This document shows, piece by piece, positions 1 through 9,915 of a stretch of 64,000 bases of DNA. Location: contig NC_088910.1 in NCBI RefSeq assembly GCF_963576675.1, positions 100,840,807 to 100,904,806 of the forward strand, read 5' to 3'. Position 1 is the stretch's first letter; every line of letters starts with the position of its first letter. The position numbers were made by a program, and so were the translations under genes. Origin of the DNA: Euphorbia lathyris (taxonomy: Eukaryota; Streptophyta; Magnoliopsida; Malpighiales; Euphorbiaceae). The notes under the pieces were generated by a model, which was given only the letters and a program-made list of their open reading frames with translations, was not told where the DNA came from and did no database searches.

Positions 1-294
1 GGATTGGTTTCATGTACTAGATTAGAGAATAGTTTGGTGGAGTTGGAAGAATGGGATACCACATACCTTAATAGAGCAAGTACGGGAGGTATTATCATTG
101 TTTCATCTATAACATGGACACACTCTGTGCATATTTTTAAGGTTTAATGGTGGGGTTCATTTTCCACTAACAACACATGTATATATACACACACATCATA
201 GATTCATATATACAAAGCATTGATCTAATTAGCCTTATTTGGGTTATAACTCATATTTCCATTTTCAGCTAAAACAGTTGCAGTTTTCTTCTGC
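1..294. other. 5' flank of the CASP gene, no gene seen
   Basis: AT-rich sequence upstream of the CASP start codon. I see no open frame that looks like protein. It presumably holds the promoter of the gene at 338, but no specific regulatory site beyond the TATA box could be recognised. Confidence 0.4.
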
Positions 295-302
295 TATATA
301 AA
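295..302 (+). promoter_or_regulatory. candidate TATA box of the CASP gene
   Basis: TATATAA lies about 40 bases before the ATG at 338. That would place transcription start only about 10 bases before the ATG, so the 5' leader would be very short. A second AT-rich stretch (about 311-328) could serve instead. Confidence 0.3.
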
Positions 303-337
303 CTTGAACGTTTATATAATTTTATATAGCAAAAACC

Positions 338-1127
338 ATGAAGACTTCTATTCAACTTGGTTCAGCCCCAAAAGCTGCAAATAGAGGATTGTCTATACTT
401 GACTTCATTTTGAGGCTAGTTGCACTTGTTGCTGTTCTAGCAAGTGCAATTGTTATGGGAACTACTAACGAAACACTCCCTTTCACTACTCAGTTTGTCC
501 GGTTCAGGGCAACGTACGATGATCTACCTACGTTCACGTACGTTTTCTTTACTGCTCTACATATATATGTAAATGTTTACCTTTTAAGTTTCGGATAAAA
601 TGATCATGAGCTTCTGGAATTCTTTTGAGCAGGTTTTTTGTGGTCGCCAACGTGATTGCAAGCGCTTATCTGCTTCTTTCTCTCCCGCTTTCTATTGTCA
701 ACATTGTGAGAAGCAGTGCAACAAACAGTAGAATTATCTTGGTCGTCCTTGATGCGGTATATTCCTCTTGAGCACTTTTTCTTTGTTCTGTTCATATAGC
801 AGATCTAGTTATTGAATATCAGATTTTATCAACAAATTTAGTAACACAGAAGTATGAGGTTTTAGTTTTCACCTGAGAAAGTTCATGGCTCTGATGCTTC
901 AGGTAATGCTGGCTCTCTTAACTGCTGGAGCATCAGCTGCAACAGCTATAGTATACCTGGCACACGAAGGGAATACTCAGGCAAACTGGTTTGCTATCTG
1001 CCGACAATTCAACGCATTCTGTGAACGCATCTCAGGCTCCATGATTGGATCCTTTGTAGGAATTGCAGTGTTCATATTGTTGATCTTGTTGTCAGCATTG
1101 GTCCTTTCCCGGCGAAATCAGATCTGA
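338..1127 (+). CDS. Casparian strip membrane protein (CASP) family, 3 exons, 182 aa
   Basis: Exons 338-537, 633-756 and 903-1127 join in frame to 182 residues. Intron 1 has donor GTACGT at 538 and AG at 631-632; intron 2 has GT at 757 and AG at 901-902. The product has four predicted membrane spans (about 20-42, 68-90, 109-131, 155-178) and short cytosolic ends, as in the MARVEL-like CASP/CASPL family. The first extracellular loop (ETLPF..QF followed by [14 protein letters not shown], residues about 45-73) matches the signature that separates true CASPs from CASP-likes, and the second loop has the N-W-F-A-I-C...F-C-E-R pattern. CASPs form the endodermal membrane scaffold that directs lignin deposition in the Casparian strip. 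It is slightly shorter than typical CASPs (about 200 aa) because the N-terminal tail is short. Unspliced reading breaks after residue 67, so the gene is visible only with introns removed. The family call is strong; orthology to a specific CASP is not established. Confidence 0.9.
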
Positions 1128-2626
1128 ACTTCTGCATCGTAATTAATCTGCATATGTGCATTTATGTGCTTGTGGTTTTATTGTTTGCAAGTGTGATAGT
1201 ATGACAACTTTTCTTATCTTTTCCTCTGGTTTGGAATGTAATGAAATATGTTGGCTTGTGATTTGAGTGATAATGTAACTAAAAGTGTATCTATTATTTG
1301 CTCATGCTTGGTTAGATTCTAAGGAATTTTTTTCCAGGTTGAGCATATTCCTTTTCTATGATTAATGGGATTTCTTTTCATTCTATATATGAAAACACTC
1401 TATTCCCTTAGCGAGGCAGGTGAAACATTAATCATTAGGAAAGAGGAACGATAAGAATCGCAACACTCAAACACACGCAAACTAAGATCAACAAGCACTA
1501 ATATGAAGAAATAGAACTGCTATTAATGGTTCTCAAGTGTATTCTCCACTTACATCGCATATAAGAGAATCTAACACGATCCTGCAATAGCCTAAGGACT
1601 GAAACTCTCCTCCCTAGCCTAAAGGCCGATTCCAAAAACTATATTTCCGATATATACACATCAACCAAACCCCTAATATAACGGGCTAGCCCTATCCATG
1701 TGTCACTTTCTATTCCATCATTGCCCTCAACTATAATATAGCATTGTCTATCGCATTCTCTATCAAGGAAGCTTGTGTACTTAATTGTACAACGTTGAAC
1801 ATTTAATGAACTTGTGCTAGGACAGGAAATGTTGTAGGAATCTCTACAGCTATGTGATATGTATTATGTAATACATATGAACCTAAAGTTGATGTTGAGA
1901 TAATCCCAAAGAGACAAGGGACAGATTTGTCAATGCATAGCTAGACTGAAAATTAAAAAGGCAGACTTATCTAATGTCAACCATGATAGTCATTATGGCT
2001 TATCTAGTTTCGCTCTGACACGGACCTATATGAACCAAACAAGAAAGTATGAATTAGACATTTACAATTCTAAGCATGCTCAAATACCAGTTCTTGGATT
2101 GTAGACATTCTCAATCCTTGAAAAACCTTAAACAGAAAATTCCGACTAAAGCCTCAATCTCGTAGGGATAAGCAAAGATTAAATTCTCTATAAATATAAC
2201 AAGTTGATGACCATTGGCAAGGTTAATAATAAGCTGCTTGTTGAATAAAATCCGTAGCATATTGATAAATGTTATTTTGGAGAATGACAACATTTTACTG
2301 TGTATTAAGGTTCATTTTTCTGAAAGTCCAACATGTTGAATTGAAGCAAATATTTATAAACCGAAATTCTTATTTTTTGGTTGAAGGACGCGGTTGCAAT
2401 GCTGTCTAATTTTCTTCCAAATTCACAACCAATACAAAAAATTTCTTTCTTCGCCAACCTATTTAATATAACCAGATTACAGAATTAGTTCTGAAATGTA
2501 TAATTTGACAGAAAAAGGCAAAAATGCCTTCTCATCATCGATATTATTTGTCAAAATAAACAGTTCAGAGTTATATCCAACGAAGGTAGAAGAGAACATT
2601 TCTTACCAACCTGCAGCTGAAAATAT
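1128..2626. other. intergenic, CASP 3' flank to PPR gene
   Basis: No coding sequence recognised. The first few hundred bases will include the CASP 3' UTR. A 10-bp-arm palindrome with a 2-base loop lies at 1857-1878. The stretch about 1420-1800 is less AT-rich and might be an old retroelement fragment, but I cannot name one. Confidence 0.4.
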
Positions 2627-4258
2627 TTAATTTCTTGAGTTTTTGGATTTTGAATCAAATGTGAGTTGCATGAGAGCTCTTTCTTCTGCTTCAATTATGC
2701 TAAAGCCAGGTACTTTCTTCGCTCCGCTAACATCCATTAAGTTTCTCATCTTCTCAAACCCGTTCCACTCGCCTACTGAAGCATATATGTTAGAAAGCAA
2801 CACATAATCCCCACTCTGATCTCTTCTCATTTGGAGTAGTTGCTCATTTGCACGCCTACCCAGCTCAACATTCCCATGTGTTGTACAAGCCCCCAGCAAA
2901 GTCCTCCAAATTATAGCATTAGGTTTGATTTTCATACTATCTATGAATTCAAATGCTTCATTTAGTAGCCCAGCACGCCCTAGCAGATCCACCATACATC
3001 CATAATGCCTTTCATTTGGCTCTATATTATACTCATCTTGCATAAGATTGAAATACCGACGCCCTTCTTCAACTTTGCCAGCATGACTGCAAGCAATTAG
3101 CACTCCAATGAAAGTGATTTCATCTGGCTTAATATTCTTTAACCTCTGCATTTCTGTAAACAATTTGATAGAGTCCTCCGCATCGCCATGAAAAGCCAAC
3201 CCAACTATAACTGAATTCCATGTTAAAACATCTTTCACTCGCATCCCTCTGAATACATCAAGTGCCCTCTCAATACTACCACACTTAGCATACATGTAGA
3301 CAAGCGCATTTCCTAGTAAGACACTCGAATTTCCAGAATTGAAGTTCGAAATTGAGCAATGTATCTTCCTGCCTACCTCCAAATCTCCCAAATCTGTGCA
3401 AGCTGACAAAAGACTGAGCATTGTAACCTCATCAGGCAGTTCTCCCACATTTCTCATCTCTTCAAACATTTGCAATGCCTGCTGATTATCCCCATTTTGA
3501 ACATATCCTGCAATCATAGCATTCCAAGTGACCACATCCCTTTTAGGAACCTCATCAAAGAGTCTCCTAGCACATTGCATCTCCCCTCGCTTAACATATG
3601 CTGTAATCATCACATTCCAAGCAATCAAATCTTTCACAGGCATTTCATCAAACAGCTGCCTCGCCACTCTCAATTCCCCTCTCCTGGCATACCCTGCTGT
3701 TAAAGCAGACCAAGCAACAACATCCTTTTCAGCCGAATCGTCAAAAATCAATCTAGCTATCCCCAGATCACCACAGTTAGCATGAAAATAGATGAGGGAA
3801 TTTCTCATAAACTTATTTTCTAAAAACCCATATCTAATGATTTTTGCATGAATACAAGAGCCAGTGTTTCTCCATTCAAGCCTAGTACAAGCCTTGAGCA
3901 AAAACGAAAAAGTGTAATTATCAGGCCTGGTACCGCGAGTCTCCATTTGGGGGTAAAGTGAAATAGCTTTTAAAGGGTGTCGGCTTTGAGCTGAGCCTCG
4001 CATCACGGTGTTCCACATAAAGGTGTCTGGTTCAGCTATTTGAGCGAGCAGTTGGTGGGCATAATCTATGGTGCCAGAAATGGCAATGGCGGAGGAGTAC
4101 ATGAGCTCTCTTAAGGCTGATACATCTGAATTGAAGCCTTTGGTGATAAGAGTAGCATGTATTTGCTTCAAATGACGAAGGTTTGTGCAGCTTTGCCATA
4201 GACTTGGCCGTCGCCGCTGGCTGCTGCTCTTGTCGTATGATTTCCTTATCATTGTCAC
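2627..4258 (-). CDS. PLS-class pentatricopeptide repeat protein (E subgroup), At5g15300-like
   Basis: Single-exon frame of 543 residues with no internal stop. After a basic leader and an LWQSCTNLRHLKQIHA opening typical of PLS proteins, tandem PPR motifs run from about residue 75 to 445 (signatures such as WNTVMRGSAQ, WNVMITAYVKRG, WNAMIAGYVQNG, FIGVLIACSHAGKVEEG, HYGCMVDLLGRAG). They are followed by an E-type extension (IIWRTLLGAC...GDYVLLSNIYASVGEW). There is no DYW deaminase domain. The layout and wording resemble Arabidopsis At5g15300 from end to end; that comparison is from memory. PLS-E proteins usually act in mitochondria or plastids as sequence-specific RNA-binding factors, often recruiting a DYW partner for C-to-U editing. 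The RNA target here is unknown. The ATG at 4258 is chosen because the MIRKSYD... start agrees with the family. Uninterrupted among decayed repeats, so probably functional. Confidence 0.93.
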   Translation of the reverse strand: MTMIRKSYDKSSSQRRRPSLWQSCTNLRHLKQIHATLITKGFNSDVSALRELMYSSAIAISGTIDYAHQLLAQIAEPDTFMWNTVMRGSAQSRHPLKAISLYPQMETRGTRPDNYTFSFLLKACTRLEWRNTGSCIHAKIIRYGFLENKFMRNSLIYFHANCGDLGIARLIFDDSAEKDVVAWSALTAGYARRGELRVARQLFDEMPVKDLIAWNVMITAYVKRGEMQCARRLFDEVPKRDVVTWNAMIAGYVQNGDNQQALQMFEEMRNVGELPDEVTMLSLLSACTDLGDLEVGRKIHCSISNFNSGNSSVLLGNALVYMYAKCGSIERALDVFRGMRVKDVLTWNSVIVGLAFHGDAEDSIKLFTEMQRLKNIKPDEITFIGVLIACSHAGKVEEGRRYFNLMQDEYNIEPNERHYGCMVDLLGRAGLLNEAFEFIDSMKIKPNAIIWRTLLGACTTHGNVELGRRANEQLLQMRRDQSGDYVLLSNIYASVGEWNGFEKMRNLMDVSGAKKVPGFSIIEAEERALMQLTFDSKSKNSRN

Positions 4259-4389
4259 AAATTCTTCCCGCGCTTCTTCATTTGTATCGTCAAATTACTT
4301 CATTTGTTAATTTTTAGTTTTCAGTAGACGATTTTCTGAAAAATAAAAAGATAAAAGTGGTTTGATTTAATTAAAGAATCTGGGGTATT

Positions 4390-4728
4390 GGCCCTGTTTG
4401 GCTGTTTGTTGACAGGTGTTTGCTGATCAGCTGATGTGATTAGCGGATTAGCGGACGGTGTGAAATTGTTTGGTAAATCTTAACGGATTACTAATAGTTG
4501 TTCGTATAAAATGACAAATAAAGATATGCTAAAACATTTATTTGAGATTAAAGATTATTAATTAGAAGTAAAGACGTCATAAAAGCTAGGTTTTTCAAAA
4601 TTAGCTTTTTGACCAAATAACTCTTTTAAATTTCTTTTCATCAAATACCATTGTTAGAGGTTTGACTAACCAAAACCTTTAAAGTGTCTCTAATTTTACT
4701 CCAAAAAGTTTTTTTACCAAATAGAACC
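4390..4728. mobile_element. MITE-like repeat, copy 1 (GTTTGG-ended family)
   Basis: About 340 bp beginning GGCCCTGTTTGGC and ending ACCAAATAGAACC, i.e. short imperfect inverted ends. A second diverged copy lies at 61411-61777 in the same orientation, with the same internal order of motifs (TTTGAGATTAAA/TTTGAGGTTAAA, CATCAAATACCA, GAGGTTTGACTA). Superfamily uncertain: the ends are short, and a convincing target duplication longer than 3 bases is not visible. Confidence 0.6.
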
Positions 4729-5755
4729 ATTATTCCAACTTATTAGATTATTAACTTTAGAACGGTATAGAAAGGAGCAGTGGAGATATCGGTCGGAGGT
4801 CCAATTTTACATCTAGCATCTAGAGGAAGTTAAAAAAATAAAAATTAAACAAATAGCTACCAATAATTTCAATAAAAGATATGGGATTAAAAAATATACC
4901 ATAACTTAAGGAACTACTAACAACATCACTAGAACTATTAATAGATGGTAATAATATCTTTCGAGGTCTCATCTTCTGACAATATTGTAAAACTACCTCA
5001 CGTTCAATATTCATTAAGAAAAAAATTCTCAATGTAACGTATCAAACAATCTCTAAACAAATCATCTCTCATTTGGTTGTGCCAAATCGATCTTGCTAAT
5101 GTTTATTGCATAAAAGCATCTTTCAACAGTAGTTGTTGCAATAGGTAAGACCAATGCTAACTCGATAAGTCGCTACTCAAATGAGTAATTAACAAAATTC
5201 AATCAACATTAATCTTAAATAAACAAAATATTATGATTTAATATATTAAGAAAAAGAAAGTAGTAGCAAGAAAATAATGAAGCTACAACGAAAAAAAAAC
5301 ATCAAACTCATTCTACTAGCGGAATTAATGAAGAAGAATATATAATCAGTTGAATAAATAGGTTCAGTTTTAGTGGAGGCTATGCTTACTTTGTTTTTGA
5401 CAAAATAAACATAAAAGACTATTATTTTTAATCATTATTAACCTCATTTTTCTTTATTATTTTTAATTGTATTTTTTTTAGTTTAAATTGACTATTTGTA
5501 TCTTAGCTCTTAATTAGTAATATTAATTTATATGGATAAATTATAGAAATACCTCTAACGTGTACATACATGAGTAATTTTATCCCTAACGAGTGGTAAA
5601 ATACAGTATATTTTTTAAAAAAATTCACGTTTAATCATATATTTGTGATCTGTTACTAATTGATGATAAAATGAATATGTGAAGTGTAGATGACAAGATT
5701 CATGACCGAAAAGACAATTTGATGAATAATTTCTCCAATTGACCAAACTTGTTAA
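4729..5755. other. AT-rich intergenic sequence
   Basis: No gene recognised. Short open frames here are low-complexity and unconvincing. The right part (about 5530-5760) has the TTTTATCCCTAACG / GGTAAAAT style of the old repeat into which the solo LTR and copia copy A inserted. Confidence 0.4.
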
Positions 5756-5760
5756 CATTA

Positions 5761-6509
5761 TGATGAGGGCATCCGTCCTCCGGAGGCGGACCCGGAACCT
5801 AAAGACGAGACCCGAAGAGACTTAACCGAGGAAGACAAAATCAACCACAAGAAGCCGAGTACGCGGGGCGCACATAAGGGGGCGCGGAGCGTAAAGAATC
5901 CACTATCGGGGAAACAGCCCAGCGGATCGTATACGCGGGGCGTGCCCTCTGAGGCGGGAAGCGTGGAACATGATTTCGAGGAGAGTTCCGTCCAGGAGGT
6001 AAAGAACGTGGGGCGTGCTGTTGGGGATGCCACGCGTATCAATGCCCAACGAGAGCCACTAAGCCCAGAGACTCAACCACGCGGGGCATGAACAAGGGCA
6101 CGCGGGGCGTACCTGGATTGAGGAATACTTCCTCCCCAAGTTCTTCTTGTTAGGAACAATAACTTCCACCTTCTATTTTACTGTTTTTCCACTCAACTAT
6201 TTACCACTTTGCCATTTACCTTAATTACCCTATTATCTATCTTTATGGGATGCCTACCTTACCCATATGGTTCCTTAGTTGTTGGTAACCCTAGGGGGGC
6301 CTTTTAGTCTTTTGTCTTTATTTGGAAGGAGTATATATTCTCCTTATTTTGTAATGCTTCCTAACTTTTGATGAATATTGAATTTGAAGCCTTCATTGGA
6401 GCAAGGATATCATCCTTTTGGGTTTATTCAACCTTCTAGTTTAGCTAGAGAAGTTTGTAATCTTTGTGAGTTTACGATTAAAACTCTCAGATCGATTTAA
6501 TCTACATCA
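5761..6509 (+). mobile_element. solo LTR, 749 bp, with perfect 5-bp target duplication
   Basis: The segment begins TGATG and ends CATCA, and is flanked by CATTA at 5756-5760 and CATTA at 6510-6514. There is no second LTR or internal region, so this is the product of unequal recombination between two LTRs. The first half is unusually GC-rich, with at least five degenerate CGCGGGGCG-type words (about 5859-6114). The second half has a TATA-like GTATATATT near 6330, which suggests + orientation. No coding capacity; the family could not be assigned. Confidence 0.85.
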
Positions 6510-6555
6510 CATTAGGGGTAAAATTGTTCTTGGCTGCCAACGTTAAGGGTAAAAT
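6510..6555 (+). mobile_element. left fragment of an old hAT-like repeat split by copia A
   Basis: TTGGCTGCCAACGTTAAGGG followed by TAAAAT matches the interior of the hAT-type MITE at 21960-22469. It continues after the copia insertion at 18513. The outer left end of this copy was not found. Confidence 0.6.
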
Positions 6556-8059
6556 TGTTGAAACACCTTTCCACAAGATTTTGATTTGACAAAATCATTT
6601 AAGTTTAATCCATGATTAAGAGACAATTAAATTTAAGTGTTTTGATTTAATTGTACTAATTCGTTTGTTCAATATTGAGTATAAATATGAATGCAAAAAG
6701 AAATAAAGATTAAGACAGGACAAAGTCAGCATAAGAACACAACACAAGCTGAGTGAAGAGCAACTCAGCATAAGAGATGATAAGTCATCTTCAGAACAAC
6801 AACTTCAGAATAAAGCTGATCAAAGAAGCTGAGTGAAACGAAGCTCAGCACAGAAGAAGTCTGCTCCAAGAAATAGATTCTACAGAACGAAGCTGACCAT
6901 GGAAGCTGAGTGGAAAAAGAACTCAGTATGAGTATTGGTGAAAATCAAAGACAATGATTATCGAAGTGAAGCTGATTGATCTTCAGGACAGTTTGAATGA
7001 TCCGTTAGCTAAAAGACAAATTTGACAACTGTCTGCACCAATAATAGAAACCTTGAATTACGCAAAAGCCAAATTCCAAGATGCATGGGTCAACTGTTCG
7101 ATGCTGTAAGACAAACTGCCGTAAGAAGACAAAGTCTGTAGGAAGAAGACAAGTCTGACGTCTGAAGAATTCAGAAGACAGGATTGGCCTGCACATCTGA
7201 AGCTGACACAGAAGTTTGTCTCCCCAAAAGAGCCATTTTGGACTCAACGGACAAATCAATTTCAAATGATTTGTTCCTCACATTTCAACTATAAAAGGGA
7301 CAAAGATATCATTTGGAAAATTGCCGATTCACAGAAAATTACAAGTGAGAAAGATACAAATTCAAAGCACTCAAAAACAAGAAAGAAAACTTACACAAAC
7401 CTTCTATTCTTTGTGTAAATGCTAGATTGATTGTCTGTAATCATCTAAAGTGTTCTTTATCTTAAAAGGAACAAGTTTGTGATCAATTGTAATATTGAGA
7501 GTGTGTATGCTGAGTACTTGGTATTAAGTACTTAGTGGTAGAGAAATCTAAGTGCTGGGTTGTAGCGCTTAGTAGGAGTTGAGTAGACGAATAGAGGAAT
7601 GTACTCTTGCATATTCAACTTCCTGTAATCGGTTTGTGCTCTACCTTTAAAGAGCTCAGTATTGGATTCTAAAAGCCCGGAGGATTCTGGGGACTGGACG
7701 TAGACGGAGAGGCCGAACCAGGATAAGTGATACTGAGTAATTTCTAACTCTCTCAAATATATATATGTGAATGTGTTGCTTGTTATATTTACTCAGCATA
7801 TAAACTGTTTGAAGCTGACACTGAGTAAATTGGAGTGCTGAGTTGGAAGCTGGCCACAAAAGTGTCAATTCCCAACTCTCAAGTGAAACAGTCTTAGTCA
7901 GCATTTGACTAAAGCTGTCTTACATTGAGATCGGCCAAGCTGACCAAAGCTGAGTTAATAAACTCACCAAAATTATTAAGTCAGCAAGATTAATTAGCGA
8001 AAAAGTTATATTAGTTCCTAACCCCCCCCCCCTTTGGAACTAATCACACGGGACCAACA
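6556..8059 (+). repeat. 5' LTR of copia A
   Basis: 1504 bp from TGTTGAAACACC to GGGACCAACA. It contains a TATA box (TATAAAAG, 7290-7297), a poly-C run near 8022-8031 and many GCTGAGT/ACTCAGC words. The open frames inside it are not genes. Confidence 0.95.
7290..7297 (+). promoter_or_regulatory. LTR TATA box of copia A
   Basis: TATAAAAG, a canonical plant core promoter word, in the middle of the 5' LTR. The same word is kept in the 3' LTR at 17727-17734. It probably drives the genomic transcript. Confidence 0.6.
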
Positions 8060-8061
8060 AG

Positions 8062-8073
8062 TGGTATCAGAGC
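8062..8073 (+). other. primer-binding site of copia A
   Basis: TGGTATCAGAGC two bases after the 5' LTR, complementary to the 3' end of plant initiator tRNA-Met, the usual primer of copia elements. Its position fixes the LTR end and the + orientation. Confidence 0.9.
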
Positions 8074-8121
8074 CTAAGCTCACTACTCAAAGATATAACT
8101 ATCTTGAGCTGATCCTGATAA

Positions 8122-9909
8122 ATGGCTGAGAACAGCACTCGTTTCCTTCCCGGGAACCAAACAACACAGATACTCCCTGAGGGATTATCTATTAGTCGGC
8201 CTCCCCTATTCTTTGGATCTAACTATACATTCTGGAAGAATAGGATGAAGAACTTTATCCAAGCCACAAACATGAGTGCATGGCTTGCAATAGTTCAAGG
8301 CCCATACGTGCCATATAAAACTGTTAACAATGAGAAAGTTGTTAAGAGTGAAACTGAGTGGTCAGAAGATGACCTTAGAAAACTTCAAAATAATGCTTCG
8401 GCTATCAATATGCTTCACTGTGCTTTAGATGCTGCAGAATACAATAAGATTTTAGGTTGTGAGTCAGCACAGGAAATTTGGAAGAAGCTTGAAGTGACCT
8501 ACGAAGGCACAAGCAAGGTCAAGGAATCAAAAGTAAATCAGCATATGAGACTATACGAGCTGTTCGAGATGAATGATAATGAGGACATCTCGGGAATGAA
8601 TGCTAGATTTACCAACATTATAAATGAGCTGAAAAGACTTGGAAAGAGCTTCACTGGGGAAGAACATGTGAAGAAGATCTTAAGAAGTCTTCCCAAAAGC
8701 TGGCAGGCCAAAAAGACTGCAGTGGAGGAAGCTCAGGACCTGACTACGTATAAGTACGATGAGCTGATCGGATCGTTGCTGACTCATGAAATATCAATGA
8801 AAAACTTTGAAGAAAAAGAGAAGTCAGAAGACAAGAAACAAAAATCACTTGTCATGAAAGCTAACTCCACCGAAGCTGACTCATCAGATGATGAGGAAAT
8901 GGCAATGTTCACCAGGAAAATGAAGAAGCTATTCAAGAAGAATGATAGGAACAGCAAAAGGTCATTCAGAAGAAATGATAAATATAAAGCTGAGCCCAGT
9001 GATAACAAGTATAAGAAGGACAGCTCAAAGCCTGTCACCTGCTTCGAGTGCCACCAAACTGGGCACATCAAGTCAAGTTGTCCCATGCTGAAGAAGGACA
9101 AGAAGGGCAGCAAAAAGGCTATGGTAGCCACATGGAGTGATAGTGATGAGTCAACCTCATCAGAAGCTGATGCAAATGAAACAGCGAATATATGCTTCAT
9201 GGCCGATGATCTTGACCGCACTTATTCTGAGCAAGCTGACCTCTCTGATGAAACTGACCAAGAGGAAAACAACAATGAGGTAACATCCCTACTCTTGCTT
9301 AGAAATGAGATGATAAACGCCCTGAGTGATTTATATGCGCTAACTAAAAAGTGCAATAAGAAAGTAAAGGCACTCAGCAGGCGGTGTGATGAGATTGAAG
9401 AGGTCAAGCTAAGTGACCTCCGATATCTTCTCCAAAACAACGCAACTTTGCATAGCAACATGGAAATTATGCACAAGTTTGTCTCGGAGGTCCAATCAGA
9501 TTCAAAGAAACTTAAAAAGGATGTCACTACCTTACAGAGCCAAATAAGAGGCTCAAATAAAAATAAACCCAATGCTGAGTACCCAAGTACTAGTCAGCAT
9601 AAACAGTTCACACAGTGTGACTGTTGCGGGAAAAAGGGGCACACAAGAGAAGTGTGTTGGTACAATAAGCGGACTGTCCAATGTGACTTCTGCGGAAAGA
9701 AAGGACATACCACTAAGGTATGTTGGCATGCTCAGCACAATAATGCTGACCACACTCAACATCACCCTCAAAGGGTAATTCATTGTGACTTCTGTGGTAA
9801 AAGTGGCCACACTATCAAAGTATGCCGTCACAAATTAAAATACGACTTTGCACCTGTTTATGCTAACAAACGAGGACCCAAAAAGAATTGGGTACCTAAA
9901 GATGAATAG
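8122..9909 (+). CDS. gag: Gag polyprotein of copia A (595 aa)
   Basis: Capsid/nucleocapsid protein of the retrotransposon. Residues about 35-230 form the copia gag domain (PPLFFGSNYTFWKNRMKNFIQ..., then ...LRSLPKSWQAKKTAVEEAQDL). A lysine- and acid-rich stretch leads to a C-x2-C-x4-H-x4-C zinc knuckle at residue 307 (CFECHQTGHIKSSC). A coiled-coil-like segment (about 395-480) precedes three more knuckles at 499, 521 and 555. Four knuckles is many for a copia gag. The frame is intact and ends in a single TAG. The next codons continue in the same frame into the protease, so pol may be made by stop-codon readthrough. The ATG at 8122 follows the PBS leader directly. Its product could still act in trans. 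Confidence 0.92.
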   Translation: MAENSTRFLPGNQTTQILPEGLSISRPPLFFGSNYTFWKNRMKNFIQATNMSAWLAIVQGPYVPYKTVNNEKVVKSETEWSEDDLRKLQNNASAINMLHCALDAAEYNKILGCESAQEIWKKLEVTYEGTSKVKESKVNQHMRLYELFEMNDNEDISGMNARFTNIINELKRLGKSFTGEEHVKKILRSLPKSWQAKKTAVEEAQDLTTYKYDELIGSLLTHEISMKNFEEKEKSEDKKQKSLVMKANSTEADSSDDEEMAMFTRKMKKLFKKNDRNSKRSFRRNDKYKAEPSDNKYKKDSSKPVTCFECHQTGHIKSSCPMLKKDKKGSKKAMVATWSDSDESTSSEADANETANICFMADDLDRTYSEQADLSDETDQEENNNEVTSLLLLRNEMINALSDLYALTKKCNKKVKALSRRCDEIEEVKLSDLRYLLQNNATLHSNMEIMHKFVSEVQSDSKKLKKDVTTLQSQIRGSNKNKPNAEYPSTSQHKQFTQCDCCGKKGHTREVCWYNKRTVQCDFCGKKGHTTKVCWHAQHNNADHTQHHPQRVIHCDFCGKSGHTIKVCRHKLKYDFAPVYANKRGPKKNWVPKDE

Positions 9910-9915
9910 TCTAAA

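Noticed and set aside
4775..4800. CAGTGGAGATATCGG as possible left end of the hAT copy that hosts copia A
   Set aside because: The flanking 8 bases do not match those after the right end at 18775, and most of the sequence between does not resemble the complete copy.
5758..6042. 94-codon minus-strand frame rich in Ser, Pro and Leu
   Set aside because: It lies wholly inside the GC-rich half of the solo LTR; composition, not coding, keeps it open.
7532..7904. Minus-strand frames that recur almost unchanged at 17969-18193
   Set aside because: They repeat because both sit in the LTRs of copia A; no protein features.
8784..9831. Leu/Ser/Phe-rich minus-strand frames opposite gag
   Set aside because: Antisense shadows of the Lys/Glu-rich gag frame.
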